15,572 nucleotides of DNA from Acidobacteriota bacterium (GTDB taxonomy: Bacteria > Acidobacteriota > UBA4820 > DSQY01), in NCBI GenBank assembly GCA_022759065.1, contig JAEMPZ010000190.1, positions 1-15,572 of the forward strand, read 5' to 3'. The notes below the pieces were generated by a model that saw nothing but the letters and a program-made list of their open reading frames with translations, did not search any database and was not told where the DNA came from. This document shows, piece after piece, positions 7,043-14,102 of this stretch. The position numbers were made by a program, and so were the translations under genes. Position 1 is the first letter of the stretch. The number at the start of each line of letters is the position of its first letter.

Positions 7043-7873
7043 CTATCCCCTCTGTCCAGAGGTCGTCAGCAGGTCAAGGAAACCCTGAATCGTCGTCAGC
7101 TTTCTCTCCGACTGGGAGTAGAGCCGGCTTGAGAAAATGGCCGTGGCGGCGTGCGCGGCGAGAAGAGAAAACAGCTCGTAGTCCACCGCGGTAAAGGCGT
7201 CTTTCTGAACCAGCAGCTTGTGGATGTTTATGACGCCTATGACGTTCTCTTTTATTTTGAGGGGAATGCAGGCCATCGGATGCAGGAAATCAACCTTGTA
7301 CCCGCTCCCAGCCTGGTTGATGTAGTAAGACTCGCCAGTCTTGACGACCGAGCCGATGACGCCATCACCGATGTGGACCCGCGGGAACTTGAAGTTCTCG
7401 TCGTAACCTTCGTGGGCCAGCACGCCGAGGTCGTTGGTTTTTTCGTCCAGGAGCATGATGGAGAATATTTCGGCCCCTATTAGGTTGATGATGATCTCCA
7501 TCACGATGTGGAGCACTTCCTGGAAATCAAGCGTTGAATGGAGCTGGTATGAGGCGACGTAGAGGTTGGCGAGGTTGTTGTTCTGCTCCTCGATCTCTAC
7601 GTAGCGCTGGGCAAAATCCTTGTTCTCGGCTTCGACGTTCTGGTAACGCCGCTCGATTTCGGTCTTTTGCGCTTCGAGCTGTTCAACCTTCTTCTTCAAG
7701 AGGGCGAGCTCCTGGGCGACGAGTGGATCGCTCGATGGCTGCCCCTGCAAATTGGCAATTTGGTACCGCAGGCGCTCGTTTTCCTTAAGGACGTCCTGAA
7801 TAAAGTCCTTCTGCTGGTTGATCATCTGAAGGAACTCTTGGCTTTTTCGGAAAAGATCGCTGTGGTCGTCCAC
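7043..7873 (-). CDS. Coiled-coil / GAF domain signalling protein
   Basis: This 276-residue cytoplasmic protein has two parts. Residues about 10-105 are strongly charged heptad-like coiled coil, with many Glu, Lys and Gln. Residues about 116-250 form a GAF domain, with LDFQEVLHIVMEIIINLIGAE as helix 1, GDGVIGSVVKTGESYYI, then ACIPLKIKENVIGVINIHK and a final helix. GAF domains bind small ligands or mediate dimerisation. No haem or bilin cysteine is evident, although Cys202 lies in the ACIPL strand. No kinase, cyclase or receiver domain is attached, so it probably acts as a sensor or scaffold for partners. The start is a GTG at 7873, with GGAGG 7 bases upstream (7881-7885). An ATG at 7878 is out of frame. 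It begins the promoter-proximal end of the GAF-cheY-truA segment. Confidence 0.88.
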   Translation of the reverse strand: MDDHSDLFRKSQEFLQMINQQKDFIQDVLKENERLRYQIANLQGQPSSDPLVAQELALLKKKVEQLEAQKTEIERRYQNVEAENKDFAQRYVEIEEQNNNLANLYVASYQLHSTLDFQEVLHIVMEIIINLIGAEIFSIMLLDEKTNDLGVLAHEGYDENFKFPRVHIGDGVIGSVVKTGESYYINQAGSGYKVDFLHPMACIPLKIKENVIGVINIHKLLVQKDAFTAVDYELFSLLAAHAATAIFSSRLYSQSERKLTTIQGFLDLLTTSGQRG

Positions 7874-7895
7874 CCCATCGCCTCCGGGTGTTCAT

Positions 7896-7924
7896 ACTTT
7901 AACACAGGTAAAACCGCAACGCAA
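7896..7924 (-). promoter_or_regulatory. Possible internal sigma-70 promoter before the GAF gene
   Basis: On the minus strand TTGCGT (7919-7924) and TAAAGT (7896-7901) are 17 bases apart, inside the 62-base gap between cheB and the GAF gene. This is the widest gap in the chemosensory cluster. Transcription would begin near 7889, just before the GGAGG ribosome site. The match is moderate, three to four of six bases in each box. Confidence 0.4.
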
Positions 7925-7935
7925 ACGGATTTAGG

Positions 7936-8994
7936 TCAAGGCGCGGCTAAGAGGCCGTAGCGCCCGATCAGCGGCGGAATCTCGTCCAAAGGAACTACGT
8001 GGTCAGCCAGGCCGGCCTCGGCGATGACGCGTGGCATGCCGTAGATCACCGCGGTCTTTTGGGACTCGGCTATGGCTTTGCCCCCGGCAGCCTTGATTTC
8101 CTTGACCCCCTCAAGCCCGTCGTCGCCCATGCCGGTAAGCACCACCGCCAGGCAGTGGCTGCCGCATACCCTTGCAACGCTGCCAAAAAGGTAATTCGCC
8201 GAAGGGGCGAAACGGTCTTGAGGTTTTCGCTCCGCAATGACAAGGCGTCTTCCATTTTCATCGGAACGAATGCCCATTTGGCAGCCGCCTGGGGCTACGT
8301 ACACTTCTCCAGGGAAGAGGACGTCGCCGTCCACCGCCTCTTTGGCGACTCGCCCTATGAGCGTGGAGAGCCTGTCGGCAAAGAGCCGCGTAAAAATTGG
8401 GGGCATGTGCTGGCAAACAAGAATCGGGGAAAGAACCTCCTTGGGAATCCCCGATAGAACCTGCTGAACGGCGGGAGGGCCGCCCGTTGAAGCGGCGATG
8501 GCGATGACCTCCGCGTTGTGTTCGCCTTTGGCTGTGGGCAAGGGCGCAGGCGCGGGCAACAGCGGGGCCTGGTTCACCCGTTCCTGAATCTTCTCGAACC
8601 GCAGGTGGGGGATTGAGAGGACCTTGGTCACCAGTTCTTCTTCTATGGCGCGCAAGCGAGGCGACGCGGTGCGGGATGGCTTGACGACAAAATCAACGGC
8701 GCCCAGGTCGAGCGCCTTGAAAACAGACCTGTTGCTTTCCCTTGACGAGACCACCAGCACGGGCATCGGCCTGTTTGCCATAAGCCATCTAAGGACGGCG
8801 AAGCCATCCATCCGCGGCATTTCCAAATCGAGCGTAAGAACGTCCGGGTTGAGCTGCACTATTTTTCGAAGCGCGTCTTCCCCGTCGAAAGCCTTTCCAA
8901 CCACCTCGATATTGGGGCTGGATTCGAGGATTTCCGAAATGATTTTTCTGTTGAAGGGCGAGTCGTCAACGACAAGAACCCGGATTTTGCTCAT
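7936..8994 (-). CDS. cheB: Chemotaxis protein-glutamate methylesterase/deamidase
   Basis: CheB removes methyl groups from receptor glutamates and deamidates glutamines, resetting receptor sensitivity when phosphorylated by CheA. The 352-residue protein has the full two-domain layout. A receiver spans about 1-125 (Asp10/Asp11; phosphoacceptor Asp56 in LDLEMPRMDG; Lys105 in VVKPS). A Pro-rich linker follows (about 135-158). The methylesterase domain has Ser169 in AASTGGP, His196 in CQHMPP and Asp292 in TGMGDDG as the catalytic triad. All key residues are present, so both phosphorylation and esterase activity are expected. Its ATG overlaps the cheR stop as ATGA, which implies translational coupling of the opposing adaptation enzymes. 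Confidence 0.97.
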   Translation of the reverse strand: MSKIRVLVVDDSPFNRKIISEILESSPNIEVVGKAFDGEDALRKIVQLNPDVLTLDLEMPRMDGFAVLRWLMANRPMPVLVVSSRESNRSVFKALDLGAVDFVVKPSRTASPRLRAIEEELVTKVLSIPHLRFEKIQERVNQAPLLPAPAPLPTAKGEHNAEVIAIAASTGGPPAVQQVLSGIPKEVLSPILVCQHMPPIFTRLFADRLSTLIGRVAKEAVDGDVLFPGEVYVAPGGCQMGIRSDENGRRLVIAERKPQDRFAPSANYLFGSVARVCGSHCLAVVLTGMGDDGLEGVKEIKAAGGKAIAESQKTAVIYGMPRVIAEAGLADHVVPLDEIPPLIGRYGLLAAP

Positions 8995-9851
8995 GCCCCG
9001 CCCTCCTTTACGTACACAAGGTCCGTCGGAAGGTGTACCAGCTTGAATTTATCGGTCACTGAAATGAGGCTTTCCGAGTGGCCCAGAAGCAGATGGCCTC
9101 CAGGCTTGATTCGGTCGTAGAAGCGCTCGACGACTTTGGCTTTGACCTCAAGGTCGAAGTAGATGATGACATTCCTGCAGAAAATGACGTCGAAAGGGGC
9201 GAGCAGGCTGTAGCGCTCAAGTTCAAAAAGGTTGAACCTGCTGAAGGTAATGCCCTGCCGAAGCTCGTCTTTTACTCGCCAGCGCCCGGGGCCTGACTCC
9301 GTGAACCATTTTTCTTTGAAGGCTTGGTCGGTTGTCCTGAAAGAGTTTTCAGTGTAGACGCCTTCCCGGGCTTTGGCCAGAACCCTGGTATTGATGTCCG
9401 TGGCGTATATTTCGACAGCCGCGTCTCTCGTGCTTTGTGCCTCTTTAATGAGCATCGCCAGGGAATAGGGCTCTTCGCCCGAGGAACAGCCGGCGCTCCA
9501 TATCCTAATGTGGCGCCCATTAGGCCTCCCCAGAAGGCCCGGAAGTATGTCGCGCTGAAAGCACCTGAGCTGGCGCTCTTCCCGCATGAAGTAGGTCTCG
9601 TTTGTAGTCACGGCGATGATTAGCGCATCCCACTCGCTCGAGCGGTCGGGGTCAAAGCGGAGGTACTGGTAGTACTCGTCGGCGCTTGCCATCTGCAGCG
9701 CCGCCAGGCGCCCCTCTATCCTCTTCTCGACGAAGAAACGCGACGTCTCATTGAAGTGGAGGCCGGTCTGGTCGTGGATGAGCGCGCATAGCCTGCGGTA
9801 GAGGTCGTCGCTCATCATGGGCGCCTGGGCGCCCGTCCCAAGAATGGCCAT
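8991..9851 (-). CDS. cheR: Chemotaxis protein methyltransferase
   Basis: CheR transfers methyl groups from S-adenosylmethionine to glutamates of methyl-accepting receptors. The 286-residue protein has the helical CheR N-domain (about 15-80) and the Rossmann methyltransferase domain. Visible motifs are TTNETYFMRE (82-91), the SAM loop WSAGCSSGEEPYS (118-130), ATDIN (150-154), FCRNVIIYFD (224-233) and the end motif GHSES (258-262). There is no TPR extension. The ATG at 9851 begins 4 bases after the stop of the HEAT-repeat gene. A downstream Met12/Met13 pair is an alternative start without a ribosome site. The substrate receptors are not encoded in the window. Confidence 0.97.
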   Translation of the reverse strand: MAILGTGAQAPMMSDDLYRRLCALIHDQTGLHFNETSRFFVEKRIEGRLAALQMASADEYYQYLRFDPDRSSEWDALIIAVTTNETYFMREERQLRCFQRDILPGLLGRPNGRHIRIWSAGCSSGEEPYSLAMLIKEAQSTRDAAVEIYATDINTRVLAKAREGVYTENSFRTTDQAFKEKWFTESGPGRWRVKDELRQGITFSRFNLFELERYSLLAPFDVIFCRNVIIYFDLEVKAKVVERFYDRIKPGGHLLLGHSESLISVTDKFKLVHLPTDLVYVKEGGA

Positions 9852-9855
9852 GGCC

Positions 9856-12066
9856 TCAGGAATTCTCCAGGTGCTTTATGATTTCTATCAGAATGAGCTT
9901 GGTTTGAAAATCAACCGACTGCGCCTCCTGCTCGATGAGTGGTATGTATGCCTTCCCAAGCGAGGTGAAGAAGGCGAAAGCGGCGTCCTTCATCTCCGGG
10001 TCCGTGAGGTAGTGAAGCAACCTGGGAACGGCCTCGATCGCCTTGAGATCCGTCAGTGCCTGGATGATGGTCTGTTTTACAAGCGCATCCTGGTCCCTCT
10101 CCATCTCGCGAAGGAGCGCCGGGATAAAGCGCCTGTCGCCCAATGAGCCCATCAACTGAATCGCGGAGGCCCGGATCTCCCAATGGTGGTCGCGCAGCGC
10201 GTCAACAAGGGCCTGATAGCCTTCCGGCCTTCCTGAACGGCCTACCGCTGCCAAGCTGGCGCGCCGTATCTCTGGAGATTCATCGGTTTTTGCCATCTGA
10301 AGAATATCCTGGAAAAGCGAGCCGCAACCCACTTGGGCCAGTCCCTTCAGGGCGGCCAGCCGCACTGGCATCTCGTCCTGCTCAAGCAGGACAAGAAGAG
10401 CCTTCGCCGTTTGTGGATCGGTGCTTTGGGCGAGAAACTGAGCCGACTCGGCCCTTACCCACAAATCCGGGTCTTGAAGCGCGCTTACCAGAAGGTCAGG
10501 CTGGCCGGCCAGGAGCTGGCGCCCCAACGCGGCTATCACGGCCCGCCGAACCTTGGCGTTGGAGTCCGCCAAGAGAGGCAAAAGGCGCGCGAAGCCCTCA
10601 GCGCCTCCCTTCGAGGCGACGAGAGGCACGACAGACTGGCGCACGACCGGGCTTGGATCCACGAGTCCAGGCAGAAGGGGCGCCACCTCCCCCTGGGCGA
10701 GGCCTTCGGCGATGAGGGCGTAGCCGGCCTTGCGAACCGCGCCATCCTCGCTGGCTATAAGGTTTTTTCCGGCCGCCGCGGCTTGCTGGCGCAAATCCGG
10801 CCGGCGGCGGCACAACGAACGAATAGAGGAGAGGGCGGTTTCATGGAAAGAGGATTCCTCGGAACGAAGCGCGTCCAGGAGCTCCTGCAGCGCCCGTGGA
10901 TCCTCCATCTGCCCCAAAGCCGCGAGGGCTTCTGAGTGAATCTGAAAATCCTCTTCCCTGGCCTGCGACAAAAGAGGGATGACCGCTTCCCTGGACCCCG
11001 TGGCGGCCAGGAGTTGAATCAGAAGAATCTTCTGCTGTTGAGAAGAAGTCGCGTTCAGCCTCTTTATCAGGTGCGGCACGGCAGCCGCGCCGTAGCGGGA
11101 TGCCGCTTGAAAAGCATCACGCTGGAGGTAAGGGTTATCTAGTTCGTCAAGAACCCTTGGCAGGAGGCTAAGGTCAGTCAGGGAGCCGGCTACAAGGAGC
11201 ATTCCACGCCGCTCCGGAATTTTTGACTCTTGCCAGATGCTTTCGATCCTATCCACCAGTGGCAGCGGGAAGTGATCGCGCAGGATGCGGCCAATCTCGG
11301 CTTGATGGCTTGCAAGAAAGGCCTCGGGCATCTGGGCGTTGTATATCCGGCCGATGGTGTTCATCAGCTCAGGGAGGTGCGTCCTTGACTCAAGCGCGCG
11401 CTCAAGGACAAAGGGGATTACGCCGGGATCGGCCATCTTGCCGAGCGCCTTGAGAATCGCCTTCTGAAAACGGGCGGTATCGTACAACTCCATGAGTTTT
11501 TGCGCCGCCAAAGGCCCGCCTGTGTCGGCTAGCGCGTCAACGATGTGGAAGAGCACCCAATCGTCCCCTCGAGTCATGAGATCGAAAAGGACGGGAAGGT
11601 TGCCTGGATCCCTCAGTTTTCCGAGGCTGGTGATGGCCGCGCAGACGATGTTCTTGTTTTCGTGGCTCAAATAATAGATTAGGTGGGGCACGGAGCCCTT
11701 ATCCGGTATTTCGCCAAGAAGCAGAATGAGCGCCAGCTTTACGTCAGGGTCCTCCTCAACCAGCGCCTCATAGGCGTACGGAAGGACGGGCTGCCCCAGT
11801 TTGACCAGGGCTTCCAGGGAGCTGTTACGCCTGCCAGCGTTGTCGGCGTCGTGCAGCCCCTCGATCATGAGAGGAATGATGTCCTTGGGCGCCTGTGAAA
11901 GAGCCGCCTCGACGGCGGCCTTGCGAACCCGCCAGTTCGGGTCTCCCAGGAGTTGAGGTAGGAGGGGAAGAGCGGCCGCGGAAGATTCCTCCAGCAGAGA
12001 CAAGGCCGCTTTGCGGCGCTCCTCAACGTCGCTAGAAGCCGCCAGCTTGGCCCAATCCTCGCCCAT
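9856..12066 (-). CDS. Large HEAT-repeat scaffold protein in the chemosensory operon
   Basis: The 736-residue protein is built almost entirely of about 22-25 HEAT or PBS-lyase-like HEAT units of roughly 30 residues. Each unit typically ends in a pattern such as DPNWRVRKAAVEAL or HHWEIRASAIQLMG. Such alpha-solenoids bind other proteins and rarely have enzymatic activity. No signal peptide, membrane segment or catalytic motif is visible, so it should be cytoplasmic. The ATG at 12066 is chosen because the ribosome site AAGGGGGG (12072-12079) is correctly spaced for it. The GTG at 12072 overlaps that site. That site abuts the stop codon of the preceding zinc-ribbon gene, so the two are coupled. 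HEAT proteins are known next to che genes in some delta-proteobacterial clusters. A scaffold for the receptor or CheR/CheB complex is inferred only from position. Confidence 0.9.
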   Translation of the reverse strand: MGEDWAKLAASSDVEERRKAALSLLEESSAAALPLLPQLLGDPNWRVRKAAVEAALSQAPKDIIPLMIEGLHDADNAGRRNSSLEALVKLGQPVLPYAYEALVEEDPDVKLALILLLGEIPDKGSVPHLIYYLSHENKNIVCAAITSLGKLRDPGNLPVLFDLMTRGDDWVLFHIVDALADTGGPLAAQKLMELYDTARFQKAILKALGKMADPGVIPFVLERALESRTHLPELMNTIGRIYNAQMPEAFLASHQAEIGRILRDHFPLPLVDRIESIWQESKIPERRGMLLVAGSLTDLSLLPRVLDELDNPYLQRDAFQAASRYGAAAVPHLIKRLNATSSQQQKILLIQLLAATGSREAVIPLLSQAREEDFQIHSEALAALGQMEDPRALQELLDALRSEESSFHETALSSIRSLCRRRPDLRQQAAAAGKNLIASEDGAVRKAGYALIAEGLAQGEVAPLLPGLVDPSPVVRQSVVPLVASKGGAEGFARLLPLLADSNAKVRRAVIAALGRQLLAGQPDLLVSALQDPDLWVRAESAQFLAQSTDPQTAKALLVLLEQDEMPVRLAALKGLAQVGCGSLFQDILQMAKTDESPEIRRASLAAVGRSGRPEGYQALVDALRDHHWEIRASAIQLMGSLGDRRFIPALLREMERDQDALVKQTIIQALTDLKAIEAVPRLLHYLTDPEMKDAAFAFFTSLGKAYIPLIEQEAQSVDFQTKLILIEIIKHLENS

Positions 12067-12078
12067 ACACACCCCCCT

Positions 12079-12837
12079 TCAACGTTGACGAAGGTAATCG
12101 GCCACGACCTGCCTAAGCAGGTTGCCTTTCCCAGGGTAGCGCTCTTCGATATAGCGGCGGCCCTCGGCGGCTTCGTCCGCGAAAAGACTGAAAAAGTCCT
12201 CCACCCGCTTGACCTCGGCCATGCGGGCGCTTTCGTAAACAAGGATGTCGGTGAGGACGATTCGAGCAAGCCGCGCGGCCCCTTCTCCCGCCTCATCTCC
12301 CCGTTCCGTCTCGTGAAGGGGAAAGTGCAGATGGTAAGTGAGCTTGTGGAGTATGGCGCCTTCGCTCCAGCCTTCGTCAATGTAATCGTCCGCCCCATAA
12401 AGCGATTCAGGGAGCCGCGTGTAACGCCTCGGGTTGTGGATCGCCCCAAGGAGAACAACCGTTTCCGGCCGAAGTCCCTCGTTCGACAGCCGCGTGATCA
12501 ATTCTATGCCCATGAGTTTCGGCAGGTAGGGATTGACGAGGAGTAGCCGCGGCTTTTCCTTTGCGACCACCTTGAAGGCCTCTTCACCGTCCTCAACCAC
12601 GAAAAGGTGCAGCTTCTGTTTCGTCAGCGTGCCCACGAGCTGCGTCCTGAAATCGCGCTGGATGTCCGCCAACACGGCTTTTATGCCGCCCCCGTTGCCC
12701 TTTATTTCGTGGGCGGCCTCCTGCGACGGCGCCACGAGGAACTCCTGGCCGCAACTCTTGCAGCGCACTCGCAGCAAGCGGCTTCTGGCGTCGGTGATCC
12801 GGTAGCGCTTCAAACAGCCCGGGCATTGTACTATCAT
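12079..12837 (-). CDS. Zinc-ribbon / degenerate receiver protein
   Basis: The 252-residue protein has three parts. Residues 1-36 are an MJ0042-type zinc ribbon, with Cys5-X2-Cys8 and Cys26-X2-Cys29. Residues about 52-172 have the alternating pattern of a response-regulator receiver, but the key residues are lost. The phosphoacceptor position is Asn102 in LLLVNPYLPKLMG, the acidic magnesium pair is reduced to Ala57-Asp58 (LADIQ), and the conserved Lys is missing from YIDEGWSEG. Residues about 186-252 form a helical tail (ARIVLTDILVYESARM onward) like that found on similar zinc-ribbon regulators in delta-proteobacteria, recalled without a search. It should not be phosphorylated like a normal receiver. 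Its ATG overlaps the cheW stop as ATGA. Nucleic-acid or protein binding by the ribbon is possible. Confidence 0.85.
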   Translation of the reverse strand: MIVQCPGCLKRYRITDARSRLLRVRCKSCGQEFLVAPSQEAAHEIKGNGGGIKAVLADIQRDFRTQLVGTLTKQKLHLFVVEDGEEAFKVVAKEKPRLLLVNPYLPKLMGIELITRLSNEGLRPETVVLLGAIHNPRRYTRLPESLYGADDYIDEGWSEGAILHKLTYHLHFPLHETERGDEAGEGAARLARIVLTDILVYESARMAEVKRVEDFFSLFADEAAEGRRYIEERYPGKGNLLRQVVADYLRQR

Positions 12838-13517
12838 GTCTCTCTCCGCGAGGAATCAAGGGCTAGAAAAAGAGGCAGGTTCAGCAGGGCCACCGTCCTG
12901 TCTCGATGGTGGAAGACGCCCTCGACAAATTCCTGCTCCTGTGGCAGGAAGCTCTCTGGAGGGGCCTCAAGCGCGTTCAGGTCAACCTCTACGACCTGCT
13001 CGATGCCATGGGCGTAAAGTCCGAAAAGTTCCTCTCCCAGGTCAAGGACGACGACCTTCGCCCCTTCCTCGCCGGCGTTGCCAGCAGGCAGCCCAAGGCG
13101 GGCAACTCCGTCCAGCACGAGGACGATGCGCCCGCGAAGGGAGAATATCCCCCGGACGTACTTTGGCGCGTGGGGTATGGGCGTGGCCTGTCGCGCGTCA
13201 ATGATTTGCGAAACGTCGGATATGGGAATAGCGTATCGTCGCCCCGCCAGCCTGAAAATCAAAAGCTTTTCAAGGCGCGACGATGATGCCTCCGGCGCGT
13301 CCTCCAGGGCGTTCTCCACAGATCGAGCATCCTCCTGAGGGAGAGGATCAGGCGTAGGGGGCGCGGCTGAAGTAGCCGGTTGGATTAAGAGAGGTTCGCC
13401 CTTGGCGGCCGTGGGCTCGGCTGGTTTTGGCTCGCCGGGCTCCTGGGCTGCCTCGCTCTCCGTGGGTGCTTGAGCGGCGGCCGCTTTAGCCTTTTTTCTG
13501 ATCTTGGCCAGGTCCAC
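12834..13517 (-). CDS. cheW: CheW-type coupling protein with long Ala/Pro-rich N-terminus
   Basis: CheW links the histidine kinase CheA to chemoreceptors. The C-terminal region (about 82-222 of 227) is a complete CheW domain: LLIFRLAGRRYAIPISDVSQII, then PHAPKYVRGIFSLRGRIVLVLD, VVVLDLGEELFGLYAHGIEQVV and a final strand with ALLNLP. The first 80 or so residues are a low-complexity Ala-, Pro- and Glu-rich linker after a basic start (DLAKIRKKAKA), which is unusual for CheW. The GTG at 13517 is chosen because GGAGG (13523-13527) is 5 bases upstream. A GTG at 13523 would overlap that site. It is the first gene after a strong promoter and overlaps the next gene. No CheA is in the window. Confidence 0.93.
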   Translation of the reverse strand: MDLAKIRKKAKAAAAQAPTESEAAQEPGEPKPAEPTAAKGEPLLIQPATSAAPPTPDPLPQEDARSVENALEDAPEASSSRLEKLLIFRLAGRRYAIPISDVSQIIDARQATPIPHAPKYVRGIFSLRGRIVLVLDGVARLGLPAGNAGEEGAKVVVLDLGEELFGLYAHGIEQVVEVDLNALEAPPESFLPQEQEFVEGVFHHRDRTVALLNLPLFLALDSSRRET

Positions 13518-13537
13518 GAACACCTCCAGAAGAGCTT

Positions 13538-13566
13538 ATTATAGAGAACGAGGGGCCAGTAAGCAA
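13538..13566 (-). promoter_or_regulatory. Strong predicted sigma-70 promoter for the chemosensory operon
   Basis: On the minus strand TTGCTT (13561-13566) is followed after exactly 17 bases by a perfect TATAAT (13538-13543). The -35 box begins at the base after the TGA of the sigma factor gene. A start near 13531 would give a leader of only about 14 bases, beginning just before the GGAGG ribosome site of cheW. Confidence 0.72.
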
Positions 13567-14097
13567 TCACCTTTCGCCAAAGGTGCGGCGCAACTCAACG
13601 ATGGCAAGCTGGGCGTGCCGCCTGACCGTGACCTGGCTGATCCCCATAAGCCTTGCCAGCTCGGCGTCCCCTATGCCGAGGACTTCTCGAAGGAGAAAAA
13701 CCAGCCGGCGCGCTCTTGGAAGCCTTTCGGCCCACAAGTAAAGGTCGCGAACCTGCACCTGAATGCCTTCGACAGCCAAGGCGGGGAGATTGTCCGGCAG
13801 CTCTTCCAAAGACTCGTGGCTGCGCCTGTGGCTCGCAAGGTGGGAGTAGGTCCTTCGCACCGCTATTGTTCGAAGGAATGGCAGCGGATCTTCGTTTGGC
13901 CTTAGCCTTGGAAGAGCCCTGAAGAAACGGTAGAAGGTATCCTGGAGGATGTCCTCGGCGTCTTCCCTGGATGGCACCATTTGGAAGACGAGCCTGAAAA
14001 GAATGGGCGAGTAGGCTCGCACCAACTCCCCGAAGGCCGGCTCGTCGCCTGCCCTGGCCGCCTCCATCCAGCGATTGATCTCTTCCCCGTCGTGCAC
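13567..14097 (-). CDS. ECF-type RNA polymerase sigma factor
   Basis: This 176-residue protein has only the two domains of extracytoplasmic-function sigma factors. Region 2 (about 18-90) includes AFGELVRAYSPILFRLV and DAEDILQDTFYRFFRAL. Region 4 (about 118-172) includes LPRARRLVFLLREVLGIGDAE and the recognition helix around MGISQVTVRRHAQLA. No anti-sigma gene is next to it: cheW follows and a fibronectin type III protein precedes. The GTG at 14097 starts 5 bases after the upstream stop but has no clear ribosome site. An ATG at 14067, preceded by GGGGAAGAG at longer spacing, is an alternative. The downstream cheW promoter is a housekeeping one, so direct control of the operon by this factor is not evident. 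Confidence 0.92.
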   Translation of the reverse strand: MHDGEEINRWMEAARAGDEPAFGELVRAYSPILFRLVFQMVPSREDAEDILQDTFYRFFRALPRLRPNEDPLPFLRTIAVRRTYSHLASHRRSHESLEELPDNLPALAVEGIQVQVRDLYLWAERLPRARRLVFLLREVLGIGDAELARLMGISQVTVRRHAQLAIVELRRTFGER

Positions 14098-14102
14098 AGG
14101 AG

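Noticed and set aside
10333..10935. Long plus-strand frames opposite the HEAT-repeat gene
   Set aside because: They are antisense shadows of a strongly periodic coding sequence and have no recognisable domains.
12841..13286. Plus-strand frames opposite cheW
   Set aside because: The minus strand encodes a complete CheW domain. The opposite frames have no recognisable family features.
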